From the NCBI GenBank assembly GCA_024699045.1, contig JAILQK010000187.1, positions 1-39,991 on the forward strand: a DNA stretch of 39,991 nt. The letters are read 5' to 3'. A program made the translations under genes and the position numbers. Below the pieces are notes generated by a model. It was given only the letters and a program-made list of their open reading frames with translations. It was not told the origin of the DNA and did not search any database. The DNA comes from Lachnospiraceae bacterium. Lineage in GTDB: Bacteria > Bacillota > Clostridia > Lachnospirales > Lachnospiraceae. Below, piece by piece: positions 17,901 through 24,515 of this stretch. The number at the start of each line of letters is the position of its first letter. The stretch's first letter is position 1.

Positions 17901-18200
17901 CGATTCCTTTGAGATATTAACAAGATCGTTCGGAGAATTGATCTTTACGATCACTATCTTGTCCGTCGCTTCCTCAGACACGCTTCCCGGTATATCCTTA
18001 ACTGAGATCACCTGAGAATTCTCAGCCTCGGTATCCCCGGGCTTGAGCTTTGCAATATCCTCCGCAGCCTCGGACAATATGGCCTCAGCTCCGGCTTCGA
18101 TCCCGATGGGATCGGCCATAGCCGGCTGACTTGACATCTCAAGGAAAAAGACCGATATGAGGATCATCGCGATCCACTTTGATCTGTACTTATTCCTCAC
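14904..18200 (-). CDS. Secreted GLUG-repeat protein with inserted coiled coil
   Basis: About 1098 residues from a GTG at 18200, chosen because GGAGGAGG lies six bases upstream and because it gives a clean signal peptide (MRNKYRSKW, hydrophobic core, then SSQPAMA). Residues about 90-385 contain GLUG-type repeats (TGGIAGINEAEG, TGGIAGKNYGD, VGGIAGRQSG), expected to form a beta-helix. Residues about 390-710 are a long helical/coiled-coil insert rich in D, S and L. Residues about 715-860 resume GLUG repeats (VGGIVGSMS, AGGIAGYMAHG). A C-terminal VDDVVVQEKTMAYGTDLSD stretch resembles an InlB B-repeat. There is no LPXTG motif or C-terminal membrane segment. It overlaps the MMPL gene by 11 bases and is probably its secreted partner or cargo (inference). 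Confidence 0.82.
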   Translation of the reverse strand: MRNKYRSKWIAMILISVFFLEMSSQPAMADPIGIEAGAEAILSEAAEDIAKLKPGDTEAENSQVISVKDIPGSVSEEATDKIVIVKINSPNDLVNISKESTIDSYSKNKCFVLMKDLDMTGYQFTTIPLFSGAFDGRDHYITGLTYGGNGYVTGLFRYVDEGAIIQNLNVKGNITAVEKEEVTGGICGVNHGIISNCTFEGSVTGETTTGGIAGINEAEGSIKGCTNHGIITGYYYTGGIAGKNYGDIAYSYNKGNINNTEDWVNGSDAITPGSSLVEAMMLGDISAAAAQSNVEGQAGLDTGGIAGFSRGGIYQCKNTGSVGYEHAGYNVGGIAGRQSGIISFCTNSGKICGRKDVGGIVGQMEPYLSLSEMETLPDAVDRLHDLVDVALDDMDGSVSSIGGDVEMLSQYADNAVTAGNDLGVSAENYLNTTVDTVNNAMDKVDYISDKMPGVVNDIRDAGKDLSKMSDSIGSLFKDLDVYKKVTVSGNDKQKIEAALSSISANNVKLAEELKKIADSTSNASGTDIEKSLKEIEEAVKKLSDTGELTGDMIVSVNEISNVLKPYIRESLSSVSGNSKELTDNMSNAVKNLRSSMESTRDIFDHVNGMPKQRMTHVGADFDLARESLKTNLSGMSDMLSAISGHSTDSSHLVNDDLSKVNDQINVVFHLISDEMERLSDMEQSEDDLITDISEAEMDNVTEGRVDHSDNQEKISGDINVGGIVGSMSIDKDDPEENAAGDMNGGFTARYLLRNAVIQCNNNADIESKKDGAGGIAGYMAHGIVSDCESYGAVRSSEGGYVGGIAGQSLSVVRDSYAMNFLDGKTYVGGVTGFGTTINGCTSFPSFEEEGDRYGAVAGQIDIDRETQVQHLEAISGNRFVSSEMAGIDNKSIIGKAEPVSYDSLIKDADTPPEFKKLRVLFMVDDVVVQEKTMAYGTDLSDMEYPDIPPYDGKYVKWKYLEKGLKLTRPIIVKGEAVDVEKTLLSEELYPETNSPAGLVSGNFIDGDRLSVKTEVKDMSVKYTVAYETSHSGKIMSLRLYDPFEKSVIYGVSGDGTEKELEGEKKGSYMEIKGDMTYDTYIIRNEGLIDKIRNFLPKT

Positions 18201-20880
18201 TGTCTGCCTCCTCCGATGCCTCTTCGGAACGATCCGACTCTTTGCCGGCATCCGCCTTTTCATTTATGCCGTTGCCTTCCGACTCTTCATCTATGCCGGT
18301 TCCGGCACCCTCCGTCTCTTCATTTATGCCTGTCCCGGCTCTCTCCGTCTCTTCCGGCACTGTCTTTCCGGCTTTTTGGCCCGGAATAACCTGATCGATG
18401 ATAACATCCGTATCCTCTCCGTTTGCTTTCTCCTCGATGAGTCTGGCGTCTTCACTATCCTCTCCCATATTGGTCATCTTGCCGGTTGCAAGGAACACGT
18501 TCGCTTCTCCGCGGATTATTCCGTGCATCTCACCTACAAAATATCCGCTGACCTCTCCCTGAACCCTTCCGTCAAGTCTTATCACACCGGCTTCATGACT
18601 GATCTTGATCGGGACGGAAACCTTGAAAGAACTGGCATCGATGATCTTCTCACCGAGCAGAAGGATCTGGGGAAGCACAAACATAACAAGAGCTATGGAT
18701 ATTGCCGTTCCTCTTGCGATACATACGCCGATACCGCTTATGGTCGGGTCAGACGTAAACATTCCGATCGCCGCGCCTGCAAGCGCCAGCATAGTTCCCG
18801 ATGTCACGATCGTCGGGAAAGCAAAGTTCATGGTCTCGATAATGGCATCTTTCTTGGACATCTTATCCTTAAGCTCCATAAAACGTCCCGATATGACTAT
18901 CGCGTAATCGATATTCGCTCCCATCTGGATCGAGCTGACGATCAGATAGCACATGAAAAAGATATAGGAGTGAGTGATCGTCGCATACGAAAAGTTCAGC
19001 CAGATAGCTCCCTGGATTACCACGATCAGCAGAATAGGCATTCCGACCGACATAAACGTAAAGAGCAGCACCGCCAGAACGGCAAAGATGGAGACCCAGC
19101 TTACCACCGTGTTATCCCGGTCAAAGGTCTTTTTTAGATCAAATTCCGAATTTGATTCTCCGGCCATGATAACTTTTTCGGTATAATACTTCCCGGCAAT
19201 GTCATGGACTCTGTCGATGAAATCAAATGTCTCTTCCCCCTCAAGAGGAAGATCCATATATACGAGCATACGGCTGTAATGCTCACCCTGAAGCTGATCC
19301 TTGGCGATCTGCATCTGCCGGCTCGCATCACTGAGCGTCTCTTCCATATCGTCATCAAGCGAGATATATCCGTCCTCAACCTCCTGATTGAGGAATAACA
19401 CCACATCGATCAAAGGGATAGCATATGTGGAGGACGAATTTATCAGCTTAGCATAGTTTTCATCATTCACTGCATATGCCGTATAAAGAAGCTCCGCAAC
19501 CTCATAATCGACCCCCATAAGCTCCGAGAACTGCCTTGCGGTGATCCTGTCGGTAAGCATATATCCGTCCATAGCTTCGGTGTTTGAAAGCGCGACCACA
19601 TGATCGATCTCACTTTGCTTTTCCAGATCCGTGATCAGCTGTTTCTCCAGCTCATAGCTGTCAAAGGGCACGATAAGAGCCGCAAAATTCTCTTCTCCGA
19701 ATGACTCTTTTATCATATCCTTTGATATCTGTATATCATTCTTGACCGGGGTTGTAAGCTTTGAATAACCGTATACATACGGACAGTTATTTGCGGCAAT
19801 AAAAGCGCCCACAACGAGCACAGCAAATAAAGGCGGGATTATGAACCTTGTATGATATGCAAACTTTCCGACGAAGGGGATCTTCGGAACGAAGTTCTTA
19901 TGCCTGGTCTTATCCATAAGCGGACCGAAAAGCATGATCAGTCCGGGCATCAGCGTAAACACGGAGAGCAGGGAAAAGAATATAGCCTTGATCAGGCATA
20001 CACCCATATCAGGCCCTATTCCGTACTGCATGAAAAGCATTGCGATAAGTCCCCCGATCGTGGTGAGGGACGATGCGCTGATCTCAGGTATCGCCTTACT
20101 CAGAGCAACGATATCGGCCTCACGTACCGGGAGCGTCTGATGCTCCTCCTTGTATCTGTTACAGAAAATGACCGCATAATCGATAGAAAGTGCAAGCTGA
20201 AGAACTATCGTGACCGAATCGGATACGAAGGATATGGTACCGAGCATGAAATTTGTCCCCGACGCGATCGCTGCCGATGCAAGGAACGTAATGATGAGCA
20301 CAGGGATCTCCGCCCAGGTCTGGGATGTAAAGATCAGAACCGACAGCACGATTATCGCAACCATGACGGAAACGACATTCATCTCCTGTTTAATGATGTC
20401 CGCAGTCTGATTACCCATATCCGTGGAAACATATATATCATGATCGCCAAGCAGCTCCTCGATCTCCGCAAGTGCCTGAAGCGCCCGTTCATCATCCTCT
20501 TTGTAAATAAATGTAATGGAATAAAGAGCAGAGAAATTATTGTAATGCTTGTCGCTTGAATCAAAATCCAGCATTGCGACATCATTACGATCGCGGATCT
20601 GTCTTGCGATATCATCCGCTTCCTCAAAATCGATATTGGTAGCCATCACCTTGGCGGTCCCGTAGGTGATGAACTCCTTTTCCATAAGATCCAGCCCCTG
20701 TTTGGTCTCTGTGGTCTCCGGAAGATAGGCCGGGAGGGAATCTTCCACGCTGACCCAGCCCGCAGATATCAGGCTGAATACGACCGCTATCACAAAAAGC
20801 AGGAAGAAAAGGTTGCGACGGTCAACGATAACTGTCGCTATTTTTATCATTATTGAAGGCTTTTCAGTATTCTCTTCCAA
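18190..20880 (-). CDS. MMPL/RND-superfamily transporter
   Basis: An 896-residue protein with the two-fold RND layout: membrane helix 1 near residues 23-43, an extracytoplasmic domain, then a helix block with LALSIDYAVIFCNRYKEE, a second extracytoplasmic domain, and a block with GANIDYAIVISGRFMELK. The two DY motifs carry the proton-relay Asp. MMPL proteins export lipids or other hydrophobic molecules. After about residue 760 the tail includes a short repeat-like stretch (GRVQGEVSGYFVGEMHGIIRG) and an acidic, repeat-rich end. The first possible start is a TTG at 20880; an ATG at 20850 is an alternative, and neither has a strong ribosome binding site. A promoter lies at 20962-20990. The gene is coupled to the GLUG protein gene downstream. 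Confidence 0.9.
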   Translation of the reverse strand: MEENTEKPSIMIKIATVIVDRRNLFFLLFVIAVVFSLISAGWVSVEDSLPAYLPETTETKQGLDLMEKEFITYGTAKVMATNIDFEEADDIARQIRDRNDVAMLDFDSSDKHYNNFSALYSITFIYKEDDERALQALAEIEELLGDHDIYVSTDMGNQTADIIKQEMNVVSVMVAIIVLSVLIFTSQTWAEIPVLIITFLASAAIASGTNFMLGTISFVSDSVTIVLQLALSIDYAVIFCNRYKEEHQTLPVREADIVALSKAIPEISASSLTTIGGLIAMLFMQYGIGPDMGVCLIKAIFFSLLSVFTLMPGLIMLFGPLMDKTRHKNFVPKIPFVGKFAYHTRFIIPPLFAVLVVGAFIAANNCPYVYGYSKLTTPVKNDIQISKDMIKESFGEENFAALIVPFDSYELEKQLITDLEKQSEIDHVVALSNTEAMDGYMLTDRITARQFSELMGVDYEVAELLYTAYAVNDENYAKLINSSSTYAIPLIDVVLFLNQEVEDGYISLDDDMEETLSDASRQMQIAKDQLQGEHYSRMLVYMDLPLEGEETFDFIDRVHDIAGKYYTEKVIMAGESNSEFDLKKTFDRDNTVVSWVSIFAVLAVLLFTFMSVGMPILLIVVIQGAIWLNFSYATITHSYIFFMCYLIVSSIQMGANIDYAIVISGRFMELKDKMSKKDAIIETMNFAFPTIVTSGTMLALAGAAIGMFTSDPTISGIGVCIARGTAISIALVMFVLPQILLLGEKIIDASSFKVSVPIKISHEAGVIRLDGRVQGEVSGYFVGEMHGIIRGEANVFLATGKMTNMGEDSEDARLIEEKANGEDTDVIIDQVIPGQKAGKTVPEETERAGTGINEETEGAGTGIDEESEGNGINEKADAGKESDRSEEASEEADSEE
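18259..18351 (-). repeat. 27-33-bp in-frame tandem repeat in the MMPL tail
   Basis: Units begin at 18259, 18286 and 18319. The latter two are 33 bp and encode 11-residue units such as TERAGTGINEE and TEGAGTGIDEE. The first is two codons shorter. Confidence 0.85.
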
Positions 20881-20924
20881 ATCCGTCTTGTCCCTGTATC
20901 ATATGGTAATGATCTGTAGCGAAA

Positions 20925-20940
20925 GATCTACGCGCAGATC
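20925..20940. promoter_or_regulatory. 16-bp near-perfect palindrome, possible operator of the MMPL promoter
   Basis: gatctacgcgcagatc has one mismatched pair about its centre. It lies just downstream of the predicted start point (near 20955), and a third gatct copy follows at 20911-20915. MMPL genes are often repressed by TetR-type proteins, but none is encoded nearby; the function is inferred. Confidence 0.4.
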
Positions 20941-20961
20941 CTAAAGATATCACAAGCGGAT

Positions 20962-20990
20962 ATTATAGCTCTATTTACATAAAATATCAA
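20962..20990 (-). promoter_or_regulatory. Sigma-A promoter for the MMPL/GLUG operon
   Basis: On the minus strand: TTGATA (20990-20985), a 17-base spacer and a perfect TATAAT (20967-20962). The leader would be about 75 bases and include the palindrome at 20925-20940. Confidence 0.75.
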
Positions 20991-21012
20991 CAGAAAGTCG
21001 TTTATCCGCCTG

Positions 21013-22017
21013 TCACCCTTTGGTATATAATCCCATCTGAAGATGCTCATATGCCTTATCGGTCACCACCCTGCCTTTAGGAGTCCTGTTAATAAAGCCG
21101 TTCTTCAGAAGGTAAGGTTCATAAACATCCTCTATCGTCCCGGAATCCTCGCCTATGGTCGCCGCCAGTGTATCCAGTCCGACCGGTCCCCCGTCAAACT
21201 TTTCTATCATCGTAACGAGCATATTTCGATCCACATTATCAAGGCCAAATCGGTCTACCTCCAGGATATCAAGAGCCTCTTTCGCAATAACTTCCGTTAT
21301 TTCACCGTCATGCCGGACCTCGGCATAATCCCTTACCCTTTTGAGAAGTCTGTTTGCAATACGCGGAGTCCCTCTGGATCTCATTCCCATCTCTCTTGCC
21401 CCGGCCTCCTCGATCCTGACATCAAGCCGTTTTGCGGAATTCTTTATGATGAGAGCGAGTTCATCGACCGTATAGAACTCAAGTCTTTGAATAACGCCAA
21501 ACCTGTCCCTTAAAGGCGCCGAGAGCAGTCCTGCCCTGGTTGTGGCTCCCACAAGCGTAAAATGCGGCAGATCAAGCCTTAAGGATCTTGCCGTAGGGCC
21601 TTTGCCGATCATGATATCGATCGCATAATCCTCCATTGCCGGATACAGAACCTCTTCCACCTGCCGGTTAAGCCTGTGTATCTCGTCAATAAAAAGCAGG
21701 TCGTTCTCCTGAAGATTATTCAGGATCGCAGCCATATCCCCCGGCTTTTCTATCGCAGGCCCCGAAGTCACCTTGATATTGACTCCCATCTCATTTGCGA
21801 TTATCTCAGAGAGCGTCGTCTTTCCCAATCCGGGAGGCCCGTACAGGAGCACATGATCCAGCGCATCGCCCCTGCTCTTTGCCGCCTCGATATATATCTT
21901 CATCTGCTCCTTTATCTTCTCCTGGCCGATATAATCGTCAAGCCGCTTCGGACGCAGTGAATTTTCGGTCCGTTCCTCTTCGATATTCAGTTTTGTCTCA
22001 AGCACCCGTCTTTCCAT
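21013..22017 (-). CDS. ruvB: Holliday junction branch migration ATPase RuvB
   Basis: A 334-residue protein, the standard length. Residues 14-40 contain [20 protein letters not shown]; Walker A is GPPGLGKTT (about 60-68) and Walker B is [10 protein letters not shown]. The motif [18 protein letters not shown] is the sensor/arginine-finger region, and the C-terminal winged helix includes [17 protein letters not shown]. RuvB forms the hexameric motor that drives branch migration with RuvA. It is 61 bases downstream of ruvA on the same strand; GGGGA lies six bases before the ATG. Confidence 0.98.
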   Translation of the reverse strand: MERRVLETKLNIEEERTENSLRPKRLDDYIGQEKIKEQMKIYIEAAKSRGDALDHVLLYGPPGLGKTTLSEIIANEMGVNIKVTSGPAIEKPGDMAAILNNLQENDLLFIDEIHRLNRQVEEVLYPAMEDYAIDIMIGKGPTARSLRLDLPHFTLVGATTRAGLLSAPLRDRFGVIQRLEFYTVDELALIIKNSAKRLDVRIEEAGAREMGMRSRGTPRIANRLLKRVRDYAEVRHDGEITEVIAKEALDILEVDRFGLDNVDRNMLVTMIEKFDGGPVGLDTLAATIGEDSGTIEDVYEPYLLKNGFINRTPKGRVVTDKAYEHLQMGLYTKG

Positions 22018-22078
22018 ATAAATCCCCGTAATATAACCGCAGCCAAACTCAAATCCCTAATTGATCCTGCGGTTTAGG

Positions 22079-22687
22079 TCATAAAAACTTAAGCGCCGCT
22101 TTTAAGATCGCCTCGGCATCGGCCCCTTCTCCGGCATCCGCGGCCTTTACGGCTCTGTATGCCTCTGTCTGACTGTATCCCAGCGCAATAAGAGCTTCAG
22201 CAGCCTCCGTCCTTTCATCCGCGACCACTTTGCCCCCTGAGAATGATTGCTCGGTACCGCCATAGCCCGAGTCCTCTCCGACGGTTTTCCCGATCTTATC
22301 CTTCAGCTCCAATATAAGCTTCTGTGCGGTCTTTGCGGCTACTCCCGGGGCTCTTGTTATCGCCTTGACATCCCCTGTAAGGATCGCAAACCTGAGATCC
22401 GATGCACTCATAACGGATAATACAGACTGCGCGCCCTTAGGGCCGATACCGCTGACTTTTATGAGCATCTTAAACAGCTCAAGCTCGTCCCTGTGAAGAA
22501 AGCCGAACAGCGACATATCGTCCTCCCTCACAGACATATAGGTATAGAGCTTTACCTGATCACCGACGGAGGGCATTTCCGATGCCGTTCCGGAACCGAT
22601 ATTCACAACGAATCCGACGCCGTTAACATTAATAACCGCCTGGTTCTCTCCTATGGTATCAACCGTACCTTCAACAAATCCGATCAT
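22079..22687 (-). CDS. ruvA: Holliday junction DNA-binding protein RuvA
   Basis: A 202-residue protein with the three RuvA domains: an OB-fold N-terminal domain (MIGFVEGTVDTIGENQAVINVNG in two parts), a helix-hairpin-helix domain (LIKVSGIGPKGAQSVLS and AITRAPGVAAKTAQKLILELKDK), and a C-terminal RuvB-binding domain (ERTEAAEALIALGYSQTEAYRAV). It binds four-way junctions and loads RuvB. AGGGGA precedes the ATG by seven bases. No ruvC is present here, as is usual in Firmicutes. It follows rpsU after 240 bases that contain a hairpin and tandem repeats. Confidence 0.97.
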   Translation of the reverse strand: MIGFVEGTVDTIGENQAVINVNGVGFVVNIGSGTASEMPSVGDQVKLYTYMSVREDDMSLFGFLHRDELELFKMLIKVSGIGPKGAQSVLSVMSASDLRFAILTGDVKAITRAPGVAAKTAQKLILELKDKIGKTVGEDSGYGGTEQSFSGGKVVADERTEAAEALIALGYSQTEAYRAVKAADAGEGADAEAILKAALKFL

Positions 22688-22778
22688 ACACGATCCCCTG
22701 TATCAAAAATCTTCCCTGCCTCGAAAAATGATGCAACCATTTTACAACAATATAATTCGAAAGATCTCCAAAAAATAA

Positions 22779-22862
22779 GATCATCCCAACACTATCCGAA
22801 GATCATCCCAACACTATCCGAAGATCATCCCAACATTATACGAAGATCATCCGAAAATCATC
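22779..22862. repeat. 22-bp tandem repeat upstream of ruvA
   Basis: Three full copies (22779-22800, 22801-22822, 22823-22844) and a partial fourth up to about 22862. Each starts gatcatccca; the first two are identical and the third differs at two positions. On the minus strand the third copy contains TATAAT, absent from the others. There are no spacers, so this is not a CRISPR array. Confidence 0.92.
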
Positions 22863-22875
22863 TCTGATATATAGT

Positions 22876-22909
22876 AACGCCCCGATGTATCGAATCATCG
22901 GAGCGTTTT
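22876..22909 (-). terminator. Hairpin after rpsU, probable terminator or attenuator
   Basis: Arms 22876-22887 and 22896-22907 form a 12-bp stem with an 8-base loop. The single non-Watson-Crick position is a G-U pair in the minus-strand RNA but an A-C mismatch in the plus-strand RNA, favouring the minus strand. The U-tract on that strand is weak, so some read-through into ruvA is possible. Confidence 0.6.
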
Positions 22910-22927
22910 ATTTCATTAATACTAATA

Positions 22928-23101
22928 TCAGTATTTCCGCTTACGCGCAGCCTCGGATTTCTTTTTCCTTCTGACACTAGGCTTCTCGTAATGCTCTCTT
23001 TTACGGATCTCCTGCTGTATACCGGCCTTTGCGCAGTTTCTCTTGAATCTGCGAAGCGCGCTGTCAAGAGATTCATTCTCTTTTACGATCACGTTAGACA
23101 T
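22928..23101 (-). CDS. rpsU: 30S ribosomal protein S21
   Basis: A 57-residue protein, the normal length for S21. It begins [20 protein letters not shown] and continues with [20 protein letters not shown] and a basic C-terminal tail [15 protein letters not shown]21 binds the 30S subunit near the anti-Shine-Dalgarno region and helps initiation. The start at 23101 is preferred over an upstream in-frame start (23167) because the family begins here and GGGAGG lies upstream. Its own promoter is at 23173-23201. Confidence 0.97.
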   Translation of the reverse strand: MSNVIVKENESLDSALRRFKRNCAKAGIQQEIRKREHYEKPSVRRKKKSEAARKRKY

Positions 23102-23172
23102 TTCTTCATCCCTCCCTTCAGACCGCATCACTCTGAATGGGTTTATTATCGTGCATTTGCACAACAAAAGAG

Positions 23173-23201
23173 ATTATAACGATTCTCGATTAGATAGTCA
23201 A
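23173..23201 (-). promoter_or_regulatory. Sigma-A promoter for rpsU
   Basis: On the minus strand: TTGACT (23201-23196), a 17-base spacer and a perfect TATAAT (23178-23173). The leader would be about 65 bases. Confidence 0.78.
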
Positions 23202-23396
23202 GCATAAAGAACCGTCTGCCAGATGATCCCAGACGATCATCATCGGCATTACTCCCGGCATTACTCTGAAAAAACAGAACAAGGACGCAGAACAGCATCA
23301 AAATAAAGAACCCAGGCGATATAACAGCGAGCAGTAAGAAATAGAACGCCAATATATGAAGCACAATATATAGAGGAGAAAATAAGGCAGGTTGGC

Positions 23397-23447
23397 TTCA
23401 ACAACGTTTCAACCGGCTTTCAACAGGCTATTAACATAGTTTTTAAC
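23397..23447. repeat. Five TTCAAC/TTAAC hexamers phased at 11-12 bp
   Basis: Hexamers start at 23397, 23408, 23419 (all TTCAAC), 23430 (ATTAAC) and 23442 (TTTAAC). Spacings are 11, 11, 11 and 12 bases, about one helical turn, so all fall on one face of the DNA. This is iteron-like; the binding protein is unknown. Confidence 0.7.
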
Positions 23448-23579
23448 GGTATTTTTAGCCGTACGTGTGTTATGTATCTGTTGTTATGAATTAAAAACCA
23501 CAACATCTTTGTATGTGATTATCAAATTCCACCAACAAATTGTGTTTGTTGATTTTCGGTATAAACAGTGGATAAATAT

Positions 23580-23687
23580 ACGTTTTGCATCAAATCCTGC
23601 AACACATTTACATAATTTCTTACAAATTTATTATGTTTTGCGGAATTTCCTGCATTTATTGCATTTTTAACTTGCAAGAATCCTGCA
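23580..23687. repeat. Three copies of a degenerate 22-bp element ending TCCTGCA
   Basis: Copies at 23580-23601, 23633-23654 and about 23669-23687. The first two share a-c/t-gttttgc, a variable core, then t-cctgca; the third is about three bases shorter and shares ttgca...atcctgca. The DnaA-like box lies immediately before the first copy. Confidence 0.55.
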
Positions 23688-23691
23688 TTCC

Positions 23692-23720
23692 TTGTCAATT
23701 ATTGAAAAACTACATATTGT
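23692..23720 (+). promoter_or_regulatory. Candidate promoter for a possible plus-strand small RNA
   Basis: TTGTCA (23692-23697), a 17-base spacer and TATTGT (23715-23720). Each hexamer has one or two departures from consensus. No gene follows on this strand; a hairpin with a T-run lies at 23923-23944. Confidence 0.35.
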
Positions 23721-23922
23721 GGCTCCAACGTAACGGATTTTTGTGAAAAATGCCCTGTTTTAAGAGTTTACACCCACCCCAACCGGCCTTTCGTCAATAA
23801 AATCCCATCTTTTACGGCATTTGGGGATACCGGCGAATGTTTGTTTTATATGTGATTTTTATGATTTTTTCCCTTTTCCTCCTGGTTTTATCTGTTCTCG
23901 GGTGTTACCTCGTCCAATTACT

Positions 23923-23944
23923 GCCGTATTTACGGCCTTTTTCC
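23923..23944 (+). terminator. Compact terminator-like hairpin on the plus strand
   Basis: GCCGT (23923-23927), a four-base loop and ACGGC (23932-23936), then CTTTTTCC. The stem is only five base pairs but fully paired and G/C-rich. Confidence 0.4.
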
Positions 23945-24246
23945 TATTTATAGTACGATATATAGTACATATATTTATGACTGATCAGGTACGTTAATGC
24001 CTATATAACTCTTCGTTTTATCTATCCGATTTATCGTACATTAACCCCCATGTGATTGATGTTTTCGGTGTTTTTTATTATATTTCCTCTGTATGACGAT
24101 ATCAGATGCCTGAATATGCTGATCAGCGTTCAGGACTTCTCAAAAAGCCGTTGAGGTCATTTCCCCCTGATCTTTACGCGGATGCCATTGTCTCTTGGAA
24201 TAATCCCATGAATCCCTCCTTTTTCGACCCATCTTTTTATTCAAAC

Positions 24247-24276
24247 AGAAAAGCACCTGCCAAATCTGACAGGTGC
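24247..24276 (-). terminator. Rho-independent terminator after the rubredoxin gene
   Basis: Arms 24276-24268 and 24261-24253 form a nine-pair stem (one G-U) with a six-base loop on the minus strand, followed by TTTTCTGTTT. It lies about 50 bases after the rubredoxin stop codon. Confidence 0.82.
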
Positions 24277-24326
24277 CCAAAAGAACTATAATATTATTTT
24301 GGTATAAACTTTTGAGTATTTACGAA

Positions 24327-24485
24327 TCAGGATTCTTTTTCAAACATATCCTTTGATAATCCGCAAACCGGGCAGACCCAGTCGTCCGGTAAATCCTCAA
24401 ATGCGGTTCCGGGTGCTATTCCGCTGTCCGGATCTCCTTCTGCGGGATCATATACATATCCGCAGGGGCATTTATACTTATCCAT
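24327..24485 (-). CDS. Rubredoxin with a shortened first metal knuckle
   Basis: A 52-residue protein not long enough to stand out as an ORF but unmistakable: [20 protein letters not shown], then [18 protein letters not shown]. Rubredoxins carry one Fe bound by four Cys and shuttle electrons in the cytoplasm. The second knuckle is the normal CPVCG (Cys38, Cys41), but the first is CPCG (Cys6, Cys8), one residue shorter than the usual CxxCG. AAGGAGG lies seven bases before the ATG at 24485. It is 30 bases downstream of the flavodiiron gene, so it is the likely electron donor to that enzyme, and it is followed by a terminator. Confidence 0.95.
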   Translation of the reverse strand: MDKYKCPCGYVYDPAEGDPDSGIAPGTAFEDLPDDWVCPVCGLSKDMFEKES

Positions 24486-24515
24486 GCACTCTCCTCCTTT
24501 CCCTTATATTCCTGC

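Larger units (their letters stand above)
23202..24246. other. AT-rich intergenic region of about 1 kb without a convincing gene
   Basis: This stretch is clearly richer in A and T than its surroundings. Small ORFs here lack ribosome binding sites or family-like composition. It holds five phased TTCAAC-like hexamers (23397-23447), a 7-bp-arm hairpin (23533-23551), a near-consensus DnaA box on the minus strand (TTATCCACT, 23575-23567), three copies of a degenerate 22-bp element (23580-23687), a plus-strand promoter-like pair (23692-23720) and terminator-like hairpin (23923-23944), and a minus-strand micro-ORF of 11 codons with a strong AAGGAGGG (24209-24174). No known RNA family was recognised by eye. 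Confidence 0.7.

Noticed and set aside
18157-19137. Long plus-strand ORF of 326 residues
   Set aside because: It is antisense to the MMPL gene and the start of the GLUG gene, has no family-like motif and an odd composition; it is a shadow of the real frame.
19852-20559. Plus-strand ORF of 235 residues
   Set aside because: Antisense to MMPL, rich in His, Arg and Asp as expected from reading a membrane-protein gene backwards.
22779-22862. CRISPR-like array
   Set aside because: The 22-bp units are directly adjacent without spacers and no cas genes are present.
23146-23364. Minus-strand ORF of 72 residues with a long hydrophobic segment
   Set aside because: GTG start with no ribosome binding site, and its 3' part covers the rpsU promoter. 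The hydrophobicity can come from the AT-rich composition. A small membrane protein is not excluded.
23567-23575. Chromosomal replication origin
   Set aside because: Only one imperfect DnaA box, no dnaA, dnaN or partition genes nearby. The origin-like reading is kept only as a low-certainty finding.
23467-23670. Plus-strand ORF of 67 residues
   Set aside because: No ribosome binding site; composition reflects AT-rich DNA and it overlaps the repeat elements.
24106-24291. Plus-strand ORF of 61 residues in the intergenic region
   Set aside because: No ribosome binding site and it runs through the rubredoxin terminator hairpin.
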